Shown piece by piece: positions 42,095-51,197 of a DNA stretch of 64,000 nucleotides. The stretch comes from Arthrobacter rhizophilus. Lineage in GTDB: Bacteria > Actinomycetota > Actinomycetes > Actinomycetales > Micrococcaceae. Each line of letters begins with the position of its first letter. Positions within the stretch are counted from its first letter, which is position 1. Both the position numbers and the translations under genes were made by a program. The notes below the pieces were generated by a model. It was not told the origin of the DNA, searched no databases, and saw only the letters and a program-made list of their open reading frames with translations. The stretch lies in assembly GCF_026241105.1 (NCBI RefSeq), contig NZ_JAPFFT010000010.1:62001-126000 (forward strand). Direction: 5' to 3'.

Positions 42095-43558
42095 TCACCG
42101 TGCTCCCGATCCGGAGCGGAAATCTGACGGGACGGGCGGCTGGACCCTCGGAGCGGGCATCGATGGGGAGGGCACAGGGACCTGGGGAACCGGAACCCGT
42201 GCAGGCTGGGGAGCTTCACGAACCAATTTGAACTTGCTGACCTTGGCCATGCCGCCAGCGCCCAGTATCCCGCCAAGAGTGGCTGTGGACGCCGCTAGGG
42301 AAGGATCGGAACTAAGCTGCACCAGCTTCGCCCCTTCCCCGTAGTGCGAGAGCTTGTGTGCCGGACCCAGGCGGCCTGGGTCTTCCCCTGGGGCCAGGCT
42401 CGGCGGATTGGTCATGGTGACCGTGACCCTGTCCTTGGTATCAGCATTGGCTTTGCCGTCAGCACCTGGCACCCAATCGTCTTTGTGCTCCAAGTGCAAG
42501 CTGCCTGTACCCGCTTGCGGCGTGATTCCCCCGACAGGCGATCCTGCCGTCACGACAAACTTGAGGTCGTACTCGGCGAGGAACGCCTTGTCCTTACTCA
42601 GGTTCATTGCATGGACCCCGCCCTGGCTGTGGCCCACCGCCACCACCGACTCGCCCGCAACCGCACCTGCCTCGCGCAACGCCTGACCCATGGCCTTGCT
42701 GGTTTCCGCCGACTCGTAGCCCAGCGCTTCGGCAATACCGGCCTCATCCAATGGATTGCTACCCCCGGGCGGATTGCCCGGTTGAGTACCCGGAATCAAC
42801 ACCACCCATGCCCGTTCTCCGCCCTTATCTACTTGCGCTACTTCAATTTCGCCCTCCGAACCAGCTGAGACGTGGTCTAGCTCCCGGAGCAATCCTGAAG
42901 CCGACAGGTCCATGCTTTTCGTGGTGGTCTCCCCTCGGCTGACGCTAATGGGACGTGGCCTCAGGAACGCCAACCCAGGGGTCGCTACGATGGCTCTCAA
43001 AACGGCGCCGACGTCGGTGGGGCCAACCATGGCCCCCGCAAGGTTGGCCACCACCGGGGGCAACCCCATCATCAATTCCAATATCCGGGTCAAATCCCGG
43101 ACGACTCCTTCCGTTGCGCCCCGCCAGCCAAGGTCAAGGGGGTCGGGACCGGTCCCGAGGACTGGCATTCCCAAGCCCATTCGAAGACGGATCGCCGCAT
43201 GTGATTCCGCAAACTCATATTCGCGATGGCTTGCCCTGACATCGTTGCCAATCCGCTGAAGCTGCTCACGGACCCGCCCGATGTCCCGGCCACTTTCCCC
43301 GACGGCAATGATGGCGTTGCTTCCGCTTGTGTAGGAGGAGGCTTGATGTGGAAAGAGAGCCGCCCGCACTGCCTCGGCCTCGGTTTCGATAGCCTGCAGT
43401 TGGTGCACGAGCCCGTCCAGCGCGGTTGCGCCAGCAAGAAGCTCCTCGAATTGGAAATTGATTCCGCCGACACCGCCGCGAATACGCAGTGGGCCGTCCG
43501 GTTCGGGTGCTTTGGGGCGGGGCGACCCACCCCCGCCGACGGGAGCGATCTCGACCAT
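42095..43558 (-). CDS. Alpha/beta hydrolase with N-terminal helical (WXG100-like) region
   Basis: This 487-aa protein starts within the stop of the small WXG100-like gene (ATGA overlap). Residues 35-130 form a helical hairpin (LLAGATALDGLVHQLQAIETEAEAVRAAL) like those of ESX-associated proteins. The hydrolase fold contains WVVLIPGTQPGN near residue 255 and the nucleophile elbow GHSQGGVHA near residue 309, and a late HKLSHYGEG could give the catalytic His. The C-terminus is Pro-rich. No signal peptide is seen. A two-gene unit encoding a putative type VII-like pair is inferred; the substrate is unknown. Confidence 0.75.
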   Translation of the reverse strand: MVEIAPVGGGGSPRPKAPEPDGPLRIRGGVGGINFQFEELLAGATALDGLVHQLQAIETEAEAVRAALFPHQASSYTSGSNAIIAVGESGRDIGRVREQLQRIGNDVRASHREYEFAESHAAIRLRMGLGMPVLGTGPDPLDLGWRGATEGVVRDLTRILELMMGLPPVVANLAGAMVGPTDVGAVLRAIVATPGLAFLRPRPISVSRGETTTKSMDLSASGLLRELDHVSAGSEGEIEVAQVDKGGERAWVVLIPGTQPGNPPGGSNPLDEAGIAEALGYESAETSKAMGQALREAGAVAGESVVAVGHSQGGVHAMNLSKDKAFLAEYDLKFVVTAGSPVGGITPQAGTGSLHLEHKDDWVPGADGKANADTKDRVTVTMTNPPSLAPGEDPGRLGPAHKLSHYGEGAKLVQLSSDPSLAASTATLGGILGAGGMAKVSKFKLVREAPQPARVPVPQVPVPSPSMPAPRVQPPVPSDFRSGSGAR

Positions 43559-43866
43559 CAGAAGCCTGGCCGGCCACTCAATGCCACACTCTGGGAATGC
43601 CGAAGAGTCACCGCGGCTGCCTCGCGCAAGGCATCACGCCCCCTTCGGAGGGACGCAGCCTGGAAGGCGACAGTTGTCCTATAGGCACGGCCTGCGGGCG
43701 ACTCCCAGCGGTCCAGTTGCAGCTGCGCCAGCTTGGCAAGCACGGCGTCGGCCCGGTCTGCACAGACGGTCATCCGCCATCCGAGCTGCTGGACCTCCGC
43801 TCCACGCGAAACACATTGCCGGGAATCCAGATCCGGTCCCCCAGCCGCCACCTGAATGACGCTCAT
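43558..43866 (-). CDS. WXG100-like small helical protein
   Basis: This 102-aa protein starts at the ATG at 43866 with AGGAGG about 9 nt upstream. It has two predicted helices separated by DRWESPAGRAYR, where the Trp and the following Ser-Pro-Ala-Gly resemble the WxG turn of EsxA-type proteins. It is translationally coupled to the hydrolase downstream. No ESX secretion genes occur in the window. The protein may be the secretion or assembly partner of the hydrolase; the family assignment is tentative. Confidence 0.68.
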   Translation of the reverse strand: MSVIQVAAGGPDLDSRQCVSRGAEVQQLGWRMTVCADRADAVLAKLAQLQLDRWESPAGRAYRTTVAFQAASLRRGRDALREAAAVTLRHSQSVALSGRPGF

Positions 43867-44061
43867 GACGTAGTCCTCCTGTAGGTACAAGTTGATGTCG
43901 TGGCATCGACGCTACGTTGAGCTCCGCTGAGTGCGGAACCGCCTTGGTGGGCTATGTGGACAAACTGCCGGAAACATGGCTATGGAGGGGAAGCAGAGTG
44001 GTTTTGCACATAGAGAAGTACCGCTTAATGACGCAGAGCGAGTTCGTGAAAGAATTGCCTC

Positions 44062-45504
44062 ATGCCTGAAACCGTCGCCGCCGCTGTTACCCGTACGCCC
44101 TCTGGACGCCTGGCCCTTGCCGCGTCGCCGGAGCCGATCGCCCTTGGCCCGCTGGACGGCCGGTACCAGTCCGCCGTCGCTCCCCTGGTCGACTACCTTT
44201 CCGAGGCCGCCCTCAACCGCGACCGTGTGGCCGTCGAGGTCGAGTGGCTCATCCACCTGACTAATAACAATGTGCTCCCTGGCGCCGGCCCCCTGGCCCC
44301 CGAACAGCAGGAGAAGCTGCGCGGCATCGTCACCGATTTCGACGCCGCTTCGGTCACGGAACTCGCCGAAATCGAAGCAGTCACGGTCCACGACGTCAAG
44401 GCTGTTGAGTACTACATCGGCCGTCGCCTTCCGGCGATCGGTATCGAGAACCTGACCGCAATGGTGCACTTTGGCTGTACCTCGGAGGACATCAACAACC
44501 TCTCCTACGCCTTGGGCGTCAAGGGCGCCGTGGAGGATGTCTGGCTCCCGGCGGCCAGCGCCTTGGTGAAGCAGATCGAAGCGATGGCCGAGGAAAACCG
44601 CGCCGTCCCCATGCTTTCCCGCACGCACGGCCAGCCCGCCACACCCACCACCCTGGGCAAGGAACTGGCAGTCGTCGCGCATCGCCTGAACCGCCAGCTG
44701 GACCGCGTTTCCAAGACCCAATACCTGGGGAAGATCAACGGGGCTACCGGTACGTACGCGGCACACGTCGCTTCCGTTCCGGGCGCCGACTGGCAGGCCG
44801 TAGCCCAGTCCTTCGTTGAAGGCTTGGGCCTGACCTGGAACCCGTTGACCACCCAGATCGAGAGCCACGATTGGCAGGCTGAACTCTACGCCGACGTTGC
44901 GCGCTTCAACCGCATCCTGCACAACGTCTGCACGGACATCTGGAGCTACATCTCCATCGGATACTTCCGCCAGATCCCGGTCGCAGGCGCCACCGGGTCC
45001 TCCACCATGCCGCACAAGGTCAACCCGATCCGCTTCGAAAACGCCGAGGCCAACCTTGAGATCTCCAACGGGCTGCTGGACACTCTGGGCGCCACCCTGG
45101 TTACTTCCCGGTGGCAGCGAGACCTCACGGACTCTTCCTCGCAGCGCAACATCGGCGTCGCATTCGGGCACTCGCTGCTTGCAATCTCAAACGTCGCCAA
45201 GGGACTGAAAGCCCTGGACGTTGCCGAGGAGGTACTGGCGGCCGATCTCGACACAAACTGGGAAGTCCTGGGCGAAGCCATCCAGATGGTCATGCGGGCG
45301 GAGGCCATCGCCGGCGTTGAGGGAATGGAGAACCCGTACGAGCGTCTCAAGGATCTCACCCGCGGCCAGCGTGTCGACGCTGCCCGTATGCAGGAGTTCG
45401 TCTCCGGTCTGGGGCTCTCCCCCGAGGCCGAGGCGCGGCTGCTGGCCCTGACTCCGGGAAGGTACACGGGTATCGCCAATCAACTTGTGGACCACCTGAA
45501 GTAG
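44062..45504 (+). CDS. purB: Adenylosuccinate lyase
   Basis: PurB makes AMP from adenylosuccinate and AICAR from SAICAR in purine synthesis. This 480-aa protein has the fumarase/aspartase superfamily signature GSSTMPHKVNPIRFEN near residue 312, with the catalytic Ser loop, plus FGCTSEDINNLSYAL and MLSRTHGQPATPTTLGKELA with the catalytic His. It is the longer E. coli-like form (IALGPLDGRYQSAVAPL). The gene is monocistronic. A weak GAAAGA precedes the ATG. Confidence 0.97.
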   Translation: MPETVAAAVTRTPSGRLALAASPEPIALGPLDGRYQSAVAPLVDYLSEAALNRDRVAVEVEWLIHLTNNNVLPGAGPLAPEQQEKLRGIVTDFDAASVTELAEIEAVTVHDVKAVEYYIGRRLPAIGIENLTAMVHFGCTSEDINNLSYALGVKGAVEDVWLPAASALVKQIEAMAEENRAVPMLSRTHGQPATPTTLGKELAVVAHRLNRQLDRVSKTQYLGKINGATGTYAAHVASVPGADWQAVAQSFVEGLGLTWNPLTTQIESHDWQAELYADVARFNRILHNVCTDIWSYISIGYFRQIPVAGATGSSTMPHKVNPIRFENAEANLEISNGLLDTLGATLVTSRWQRDLTDSSSQRNIGVAFGHSLLAISNVAKGLKALDVAEEVLAADLDTNWEVLGEAIQMVMRAEAIAGVEGMENPYERLKDLTRGQRVDAARMQEFVSGLGLSPEAEARLLALTPGRYTGIANQLVDHLK

Positions 45505-45583
45505 GACGCAGCACTGCGGAAGAGGTGGCAACCGTTCGACGGCGGGCCAGGGCACGGAGCTCTTGCCCACCGTCAGCGCCGAC

Positions 45584-45624
45584 TCCGGACGCTCGCGGGT
45601 CCGGACGCTCGCGGGTCCGGACGC
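45584..45624. repeat. 16-bp tandem repeat (2.6 copies) after purB
   Basis: TCCGGACGCTCGCGGG at 45584-45599 is repeated exactly at 45600-45615 and followed by TCCGGACGC. It is in the noncoding 270-bp gap between purB and the phosphatase gene. Confidence 0.85.
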
Positions 45625-45674
45625 CTGCGCCGGTCGCTCGCCCGCTGCGCTGCCGACCGAACGAGCGGCGTGTC

Positions 45675-45698
45675 GGCCCGGCGCCTAGGTGCCGGGCC
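45675..45698. terminator. GC-rich palindrome upstream of the histidine phosphatase gene
   Basis: GGCCCGGC (45675-45682) pairs with GCCGGGCC (45691-45698), with the self-complementary CCTAGG in the middle, so the whole 24 bases are a near-perfect palindrome. It could end purB transcription; TGATTGG follows, without a T-run. Confidence 0.5.
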
Positions 45699-45775
45699 TG
45701 ATTGGCTGAAAGTCACCGGGTCGCAACGCCGCGTGGACCCGGCATTTCCGAATCGACTGTTAGGACTGTGTCAGC

Positions 45776-46435
45776 ATGAGGCTCTTGCTTATCCGCCACG
45801 GGCAAACCCCCGGAAACGTCTTGGGCCAATTGGACACGGCGTTTCCCGGTCCGGGGCTGACTGAACTCGGCGAACGTCAAGCTGCCGCACTCCCGGCATC
45901 CCTTGCCAACGAAGACATTACGGCCATCTATGCGTCCACCTTGATCCGCACCCAACTGACCGCCGCCCCACTCGCCAAAGCCCTGGGACTCGAGACCACC
46001 GTGTTGGAGGGTCTGCAGGAGATCGAGGCGGGTGCTTTGGAGAAGCTCACCGACCACGAATCGCACCACCGGTACATGAGCACGGTTTTTGCCTGGACCG
46101 ACGGCGAATTGGACGTCCGCATGCCAGGAGCGGGTGACGGTCACGAGTTCTTCGCCCGCTACGACGCAGCCATCGCCAAGGTGGCGGCGGCGGGCGACGA
46201 GACCGCCGTCGTGGTCAGCCACGGTGCGGCGATCCGTTGCTGGGCCGGGCGCCGCGCAGTCGATGTCGGCCGCGATTTCGCCGCCACCCACCAGTTGCAG
46301 AACACCGGAATCGTGGTGCTCGAAGGCGACCCGGAGAGTGGCTGGCGCCTGCAGCATTGGGACCAAAGCCCTGTGGGCGGACTTGCCTTGGCCGACCGGA
46401 CAGCGGAGGATCCCACGGGCGACGCCCTCGAATAA
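45776..46435 (+). CDS. Histidine phosphatase family protein
   Basis: This 219-aa protein has the phosphohistidine motif LLLIRHGQTPGN at residues 3-14 and the second catalytic His in VVVSHGAAIRCWAG near residue 147. ALPASLANEDITAIYASTLIRTQLTA is the usual second segment with the conserved Arg. Related enzymes act on phosphoglycerate, sugar phosphates or nucleotides; the substrate here is unknown. It stands 124 bp before an acetyltransferase on the same strand. Confidence 0.9.
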   Translation: MRLLLIRHGQTPGNVLGQLDTAFPGPGLTELGERQAAALPASLANEDITAIYASTLIRTQLTAAPLAKALGLETTVLEGLQEIEAGALEKLTDHESHHRYMSTVFAWTDGELDVRMPGAGDGHEFFARYDAAIAKVAAAGDETAVVVSHGAAIRCWAGRRAVDVGRDFAATHQLQNTGIVVLEGDPESGWRLQHWDQSPVGGLALADRTAEDPTGDALE

Positions 46436-46558
46436 CGCCTGTCTTAAGATCGGCCCAGCGCGCGGCATTTCTCCGGACGCTTACGCGGAGGAAACACTGC
46501 GGTAACCCCCGCTTCTTAGGCTTGATTTGCATAACCCCCTTCGGCGAAAGAGGTTCCG

Positions 46559-47062
46559 ATGCAGACCAATCCGCGGCTCAACATCAAACAGGTCACCTGG
46601 GCCAACCCCGTGGGTGCAGACCTCCGCGCCGCCCAGCAAGCGGAACTGGACTCGCGATTCGGCAACTCAGACCACGAGCCCGGACCCGCACCATCGGAAG
46701 CGGATACTGCCGTTTTCGTGGTGGCTTACGAAAAGTGCTCTGGACAGCCCCTGGGTTGCGGCGGTCTGCGGATCTTGGACGCCGAGACTGCGGAAATCAA
46801 ACGCCTCTACGTTGTCCCGTACGCCAGGGGGTCGGGAGTGGCGAGCTCCATCCTGGCCGCGCTGGAAGCGCAAGCGCACTCCCACGGCTTCAGCGTGATC
46901 ACAGCGGAAGCGGGATCGGCCCAATCGGATGGTCGCAGCTTCTACGAAAGCGCCGGCTTCGCCGCAGTGCCCAACTTCGGTCCGTACATCGGCGTCAGCC
47001 ACTCGCAGTGCTACGCGAAGCCGATCGATTCGCATAGCGCATCGCACACCGCGATGGCCTAA
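46559..47062 (+). CDS. GNAT family N-acetyltransferase
   Basis: This 167-aa protein has GCGGLRILDAETAEIKRLYVVPYARGSGVASSIL near residues 66-100, including the acetyl-CoA pyrophosphate loop (RGSGVA) and the preceding beta4 strand. FYESAGFAAVPNFGPY is the standard C-terminal part of the family. AAAGAGG precedes the ATG. The acceptor is unknown. It converges with the CtaG-like gene 13 bp away. Confidence 0.88.
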   Translation: MQTNPRLNIKQVTWANPVGADLRAAQQAELDSRFGNSDHEPGPAPSEADTAVFVVAYEKCSGQPLGCGGLRILDAETAEIKRLYVVPYARGSGVASSILAALEAQAHSHGFSVITAEAGSAQSDGRSFYESAGFAAVPNFGPYIGVSHSQCYAKPIDSHSASHTAMA

Positions 47063-47075
47063 GGGCCGCCCCGGA

Positions 47076-47969
47076 TCAATCCAAGCTGCGTCCGCCCTGG
47101 CCCAGATGTGCCCGATTCAGGGCTTCAATTTCTTCATCGCTCAGGTCGTCGAAGCTCTTGGCCTCGTGTTTGTCGCTACGGGAGAACCGGACAAACATCA
47201 GGATGATGAGGGGAAGGTCCACGATCTCCGCGAGGAACCACATCAGGTCCCCGGCGAGTTGCTGGTCGCGCAGCGGTGAGGGGAACCAACCTGGTTGATT
47301 GCCCAAAACTGACGTGGCGCCGTCGAGAATTCCCGGGCTGAGCCGCATCAGGACGCCCGGCACGGCGTCGGCGAGCAGCTCGATGAATACGAAGATGAAC
47401 TCGACCACAATGAGCGATCCGGTGCGTCCTGCACCGTCTTCCATGATCGGGACCGTCATGAGGAGGCCCATGACAGGCACCAGCAAAGTCAGGATGATGT
47501 CGGCGGCCGGGTTGGTCCGGAGCACATAGAACAGCGGGGTCAGGAACACCGTGAACATGGCGAGCCCCAGAAGCGCCGCCACGAGTGTGTTACTGAGCAT
47601 CCGGACCAGCCTGTGCCGGAGAATCGCCTCCACCCGTTCTGCACCCCCCGGACCCAGGGTCTGCCTTGCCAGCGTCAGCGGCTTTCCCAGGCCAATCAAC
47701 AATGGGACCACGAACAGATAAGACGTCACTTTGAGGGTGAAAGCCCACCGCAGGTCGTGGCTGTAGGTGCCCGGGAATCCAAAGCTGAGGGCAGCGAAAC
47801 TACCGAGGCCAAGGGCAAAGAAGGCAAAGGAGTTCCACAAAGGCCACCGGATCTCCCGGCGCTTGGCGGCAACCAGGCCCTTTGAATACAGGATGACGGC
47901 GGCAACAAGAATGACCAAGGCGGGCCAGTTCATTGACCAGGCGCCCAGCACAACGTCCAACGGTGGCAT
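47076..47969 (-). CDS. CtaG-like cytochrome c oxidase assembly membrane protein
   Basis: This 297-aa integral membrane protein with about seven helices resembles the caa3-type CtaG family (PF09678). HDLRWAFTLKVTSYLFVVPLLIGLGKPLTLARQTL and FTVFLTPLFYVLR near the middle, and LAGDLMWFLAEIVDLPLIILMFVRF near the end, match that family. Its role is in copper delivery to oxidase or in copper homeostasis. No oxidase genes are nearby. The acidic C-terminal tail (FDDLSDEEIEALNRAHL) is cytoplasmic. Confidence 0.82.
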   Translation of the reverse strand: MPPLDVVLGAWSMNWPALVILVAAVILYSKGLVAAKRREIRWPLWNSFAFFALGLGSFAALSFGFPGTYSHDLRWAFTLKVTSYLFVVPLLIGLGKPLTLARQTLGPGGAERVEAILRHRLVRMLSNTLVAALLGLAMFTVFLTPLFYVLRTNPAADIILTLLVPVMGLLMTVPIMEDGAGRTGSLIVVEFIFVFIELLADAVPGVLMRLSPGILDGATSVLGNQPGWFPSPLRDQQLAGDLMWFLAEIVDLPLIILMFVRFSRSDKHEAKSFDDLSDEEIEALNRAHLGQGGRSLD

Positions 47970-48195
47970 AGTCAGCGGTTCCAGCCGGAAGGCCGGGCGG
48001 TGAGCCCAGCACTACGGTGGGTCTTGTCAATCTTCATGGTGTTCCTCCAGCGCGTTCCCGGTCTGCCGCATGGTGCGCGAATCGGCGTGTTGTGTTGTGC
48101 CCTGACCCGGGTGCACCCTATCCATGTTACGGAGTCCCGCGAAGCATGGCACGCCGTACAAGACGCGGGGGCCCGGCCTCGGCTAATCTCGCATT

Positions 48196-48630
48196 ATGGA
48201 AAAGGCTGACATCACGTTCCGGACCCGCAAATGGATACGTCCGGAGGACCTCAACGCCAACGGCACTCTGTTCGGTGGAAGCCTGCTGAAATGGATCGAC
48301 GAGGAAGCGGCAATCTACGCGATCCTCCAGCTTGGAAACGGCCGCGCCGTCACCAAGTACATCTCCGAAATCAACTTCGTGAGCTCAGCCGTCCAAGGCG
48401 ATCTCGTGGAAATGGGCCTGACGGCAGTCCGCTTCGGCCGGACCTCACTGACCATGCGGGCGGAGGTGCGCAACATGATCACTCGCGAGAGCATCCTGAC
48501 CATCGAGGAAATCGTCTTCGTCAACCTCGGGCACGACGGCCGGCCGGAACCGCACGGCTACACGGAAATCACCTACGACCGCGACCGCATCCCCACGCAC
48601 CACCTGACGCAAGCGCTCCACCAGGACTGA
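48196..48630 (+). CDS. Acyl-CoA thioesterase (YciA/BFIT-like hotdog fold)
   Basis: This 144-aa single-hotdog protein has IRPEDLNANGTLFGGSLLKWIDEEAAIYA near residues 14-43, the thioesterase signature with the catalytic Asn/Asp region and the Gly-Gly helix start. INFVSSAVQGDLVEMG and GRTSLTMRAEVRN follow. It should hydrolyse acyl-CoA esters as a hexamer like YciA. It is a single gene; a GC-rich palindrome overlaps its stop codon. Confidence 0.92.
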   Translation: MEKADITFRTRKWIRPEDLNANGTLFGGSLLKWIDEEAAIYAILQLGNGRAVTKYISEINFVSSAVQGDLVEMGLTAVRFGRTSLTMRAEVRNMITRESILTIEEIVFVNLGHDGRPEPHGYTEITYDRDRIPTHHLTQALHQD

Positions 48631-48650
48631 GGGCCCGACGTCGGGCCCTC
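48629..48650 (+). terminator. Terminator-like palindrome overlapping the thioesterase stop
   Basis: The bases 48629-48650 are a perfect 22-bp palindrome (arms GAGGGCCCGAC and GTCGGGCCCTC) that uses the last two bases of the TGA stop codon. CAAAAAGC follows, A-rich on this strand. Confidence 0.7.
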
Positions 48651-48982
48651 CAAAAAGCTTGCCAGGAACCAGGTCGCGCGTCGCCCTTCTCGTTGACACT
48701 CCCGGAAAACGGGTGCTGGCGGCCGCGAAATTCGTGGCCGCCAGCTTGTATTTCCGGTGACGGGAGTGGTGTCACCGGAACTTTTGGAGCGCCCGGGACC
48801 GGGCGCGGCGCCTCGGGCGAAGCCGCGGTTAGCGCCGGTCGAATCAATAAGGGGCACTTATGACGCTTGTGCTATCTGACGTTGTTTCGCCTCCTTGGCA
48901 GCCCATATAGGTTCTTCCCATGCACTTTTCTTATGGGATCACCCGGTATTGATATTTCCGCGGGCCAGCCCAGACCGCGCCG
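48651..48982. other. Structured noncoding region with consecutive hairpins
   Basis: No supported gene is present. Successive stems are CCCG/CGGG (48701-48704, 48710-48713), CTGGCGGCC/GGCCGCCAG (48716-48724, 48736-48744), TTCCGGTGAC/GTCACCGGAA (48752-48761, 48771-48780, followed by CTTTT) and GCGCCC/GGGCGC (48789-48794, 48801-48806). The right part, 48840-48982, is less GC-rich and shows nothing recognisable. The stem group could be a small RNA, a repeat cluster or a multiple terminator. Confidence 0.55.
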
Positions 48983-49432
48983 CTAGCTCGTCATCGCCTC
49001 TTTCTTTGCCGGAGGCGTCCTGCAGCTAAACAGTTCCTGCGTTCCTGTTTTCCTGGCGATGAGCACCGTCAATGCGCGGGCTGACGTTGAAATCGGTTCA
49101 AAGTGTTGGATCGATCGCGCACCAACGTTCCAGATGCGCTTCAAGCCCAGCACACGGTCGTGCTCATCCGTGGCAACCAAGGACGGACTTCCCTGCCCTG
49201 CCACGGGCCTGCGTTTCCAGCACAGACTGACTACCGTCGCGTGCTCCCAGAATTCCACGGCAGTCACGAAGAATTCGCGCCCCTCATCATCTCGGAACAG
49301 CCCGGACTGCGGGACGTAAACCGCCCGAAGATCGTACTCCGGGAGGCCTGAACGCCTTGCAGCCGGCGGTTGGGCAGGTGCTGCAGTTTGTTGAGGATTG
49401 ACATCTGGTTGCGCGACCACGGCATGCTCCAT
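48983..49432 (-). CDS. Hypothetical protein, 149 aa
   Basis: I do not recognise this protein. It has a Pro/Ala-rich N-terminus (residues 1-30), then a compact part with beta-like segments (YDLRAVYVPQSGLFRDDEGREFFVTAVEFWEHATVVSLCWKR) and two Cys. No membrane segment or catalytic motif is visible. AGGAGGGG lies rather far (about 16 nt) before the ATG, so the start is uncertain. It is followed by the hpa operon on the same strand, 105 bp upstream, but appears unrelated to it. Confidence 0.6.
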   Translation of the reverse strand: MEHAVVAQPDVNPQQTAAPAQPPAARRSGLPEYDLRAVYVPQSGLFRDDEGREFFVTAVEFWEHATVVSLCWKRRPVAGQGSPSLVATDEHDRVLGLKRIWNVGARSIQHFEPISTSARALTVLIARKTGTQELFSCRTPPAKKEAMTS

Positions 49433-49537
49433 TGAAATTGCGGACGGCCCCTCCTCGGCCGCCCTCCGAGCGGCCTCGGGATATCCAATGTAGCTCCGTC
49501 CAAGGACCTCCGGAAGAGTGCCGACTACCTACTTAGT

Positions 49538-50374
49538 TCAGTAGCTCGACGGCGTGTCACCTGTCCCGCCAAAGGGCGCTCCGCCGTCGGGCGTTGCCGG
49601 AATGAACTTGTGCGCGAGTGCTTCGGTACCGCGCGCCAGCAGCGAGACATCGGCGCCGACCAGCACAAAGGACGCGCCCGCGGCCATGTACCCCCGCGCC
49701 GTGCCTTCGTTGAAGGCGTTAACGCCTGCCGGCTTGCCCGCCGTCCTCGCCGCGGAAAGGCAGTGCTCGACGGCGGCGCGCACCTTCGGGTGTTCCTGCT
49801 GTCCCAGCAGGCCCATGGAAGCGGCGAGGTCGGAGGGACCGACGAAGATGGCGTCGACGCCGTCGACCGCCAGAATGTGCTCCACCGCCGCGACGGCGGC
49901 CTCGGTTTCGATCTGGACCGTCACGCTGACCGTCTCCGAGGCGCGGGTGAGGTAGTCCGGGATGCGGTTCCAGCGCGAGGCGCGGGCCAAGGCCGAGCCG
50001 ACGCCCCGCACGCCATGCGGCGGGTAGCGGACAGCAGCCACCGCAGCTTGCGCCTCCAAAGCCGTGTTGACCATGGGGATGAGAAGGTCCTGCACGCCCA
50101 GGTCCAAGTATTGCTTGAGCAGCACGGTGTCGTTGGCCGGAGGGCGGACCACGGCCTGGACGGGGTAGCCGCGGACTGCCTGCAGTTGGGCGAGGATGGA
50201 TTCAAGGCCGTTGGGGCTGTGCTCGGCGTCGATCAGGAGCCAATCCAAGCCGGCCCCGGCGCACAGTTCGGCGATCAGCGGGCTGCCGGAACACACCCAC
50301 ATCCCGGCGAGGGGCCGGTCCGCGGAGGCCAAGGCTTGACGGAACGTGCGGTCTGGTTCTACTCGAACCGGCAT
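49538..50374 (-). CDS. hpaI: 4-hydroxy-2-oxoheptanedioate aldolase
   Basis: HpaI cleaves 4-hydroxy-2-oxoheptane-1,7-dioate to pyruvate and succinate semialdehyde, the last step of the homoprotocatechuate pathway. This 278-aa class II aldolase has the HpcH/HpaI barrel motifs LDWLLIDAEHSPN with the catalytic His, VQIETEAAVAAVEHILAVDGVDAIFVGPSDLAASMG with the metal-binding Glu and Asp, and VRPP with the phosphate/carboxylate Arg. It overlaps hpaH by 16 bases and is the last gene of the operon. Confidence 0.94.
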   Translation of the reverse strand: MPVRVEPDRTFRQALASADRPLAGMWVCSGSPLIAELCAGAGLDWLLIDAEHSPNGLESILAQLQAVRGYPVQAVVRPPANDTVLLKQYLDLGVQDLLIPMVNTALEAQAAVAAVRYPPHGVRGVGSALARASRWNRIPDYLTRASETVSVTVQIETEAAVAAVEHILAVDGVDAIFVGPSDLAASMGLLGQQEHPKVRAAVEHCLSAARTAGKPAGVNAFNEGTARGYMAAGASFVLVGADVSLLARGTEALAHKFIPATPDGGAPFGGTGDTPSSY

Positions 50375-51144
50375 GTGACAACTCCCAAGGGTCCGTAGTC
50401 GGCGTGGACGGTATCGCCTTTGTACACCCAGAGCGGGCGGGTGAAGGAGCCGGCGAGGATGATCTCCCCGGCCTTCAGCCCGTCACCGTGCGGGGCGATC
50501 TTGTTGGCGAGCCAGTGCACGCCGTTCGCGGGATGGTCCAGGACGCCCGCGGCGACGCCGGTTTCCTCCACGGTCTGGTTCTTGTAGAGGATCGCTGAGA
50601 CCCAGCGGAGGTCGACGGCGTCCGGCTTCACGGGGTTGCCGCCGATCACCATGGCACCCATGGCTGCGTTGTCCGAAATGGTGTCCACGATGGTCCGGCC
50701 CTCCATCTCGATCCTTGAATCCAGGATCTCGAGGGCCGGAACCACGTAGTCGGTGGCGTTCAGGACGTCGAAGATGGTGCAGCCGGGTCCGGCGAGGTCC
50801 TTCTTCAGCACGAAGGCCAGCTCCACCTCCACCCTTGGGTGGGTGTACTGGTCCCATGCCACGGAGCATCCCGTTTCCAGGACCATGTCGTCAAAGATGG
50901 CGCCATAGTCGGGTTCGGTGATGCCCGTGGCGGCCTGCATGGCCTTGGACGTCAGCCCGATCTTGCGGCCTACCAGCTTCCGGCCGGCCTCCTCGTTCCG
51001 GCGGCGCCATAACTGCTGCACGGCGTAGGAATCCTCCATCGTCATGTCCGGGTAGCGGGCAGTCAGGCGCGGAATCGGGGTCCGGGACCTGCCGGCCTCC
51101 AGTAGTTCGTCCGCAATCGCTTCTATCGTCTTCGGGTCAAGCAT
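50359..51144 (-). CDS. hpaH: 2-oxo-hept-4-ene-1,7-dioate hydratase
   Basis: HpaH hydrates 2-oxohept-4-ene-1,7-dioate to the 4-hydroxy compound used by HpaI. The 261-aa protein belongs to the MhpD/HpcG hydratase family: [47 protein letters not shown] with the metal-binding Glu pair, and [30 protein letters not shown]. The ATG at 51144 follows GTGTGGAG closely and is preferred over the one 7 codons upstream. It overlaps hpaI. Confidence 0.94.
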   Translation of the reverse strand: MLDPKTIEAIADELLEAGRSRTPIPRLTARYPDMTMEDSYAVQQLWRRRNEEAGRKLVGRKIGLTSKAMQAATGITEPDYGAIFDDMVLETGCSVAWDQYTHPRVEVELAFVLKKDLAGPGCTIFDVLNATDYVVPALEILDSRIEMEGRTIVDTISDNAAMGAMVIGGNPVKPDAVDLRWVSAILYKNQTVEETGVAAGVLDHPANGVHWLANKIAPHGDGLKAGEIILAGSFTRPLWVYKGDTVHADYGPLGVVTCRFE

Positions 51145-51197
51145 CTCCACACTCCGTTCGGGCATCCTGCGGTCAGCATACGTTTAGCGTTGCGAGC

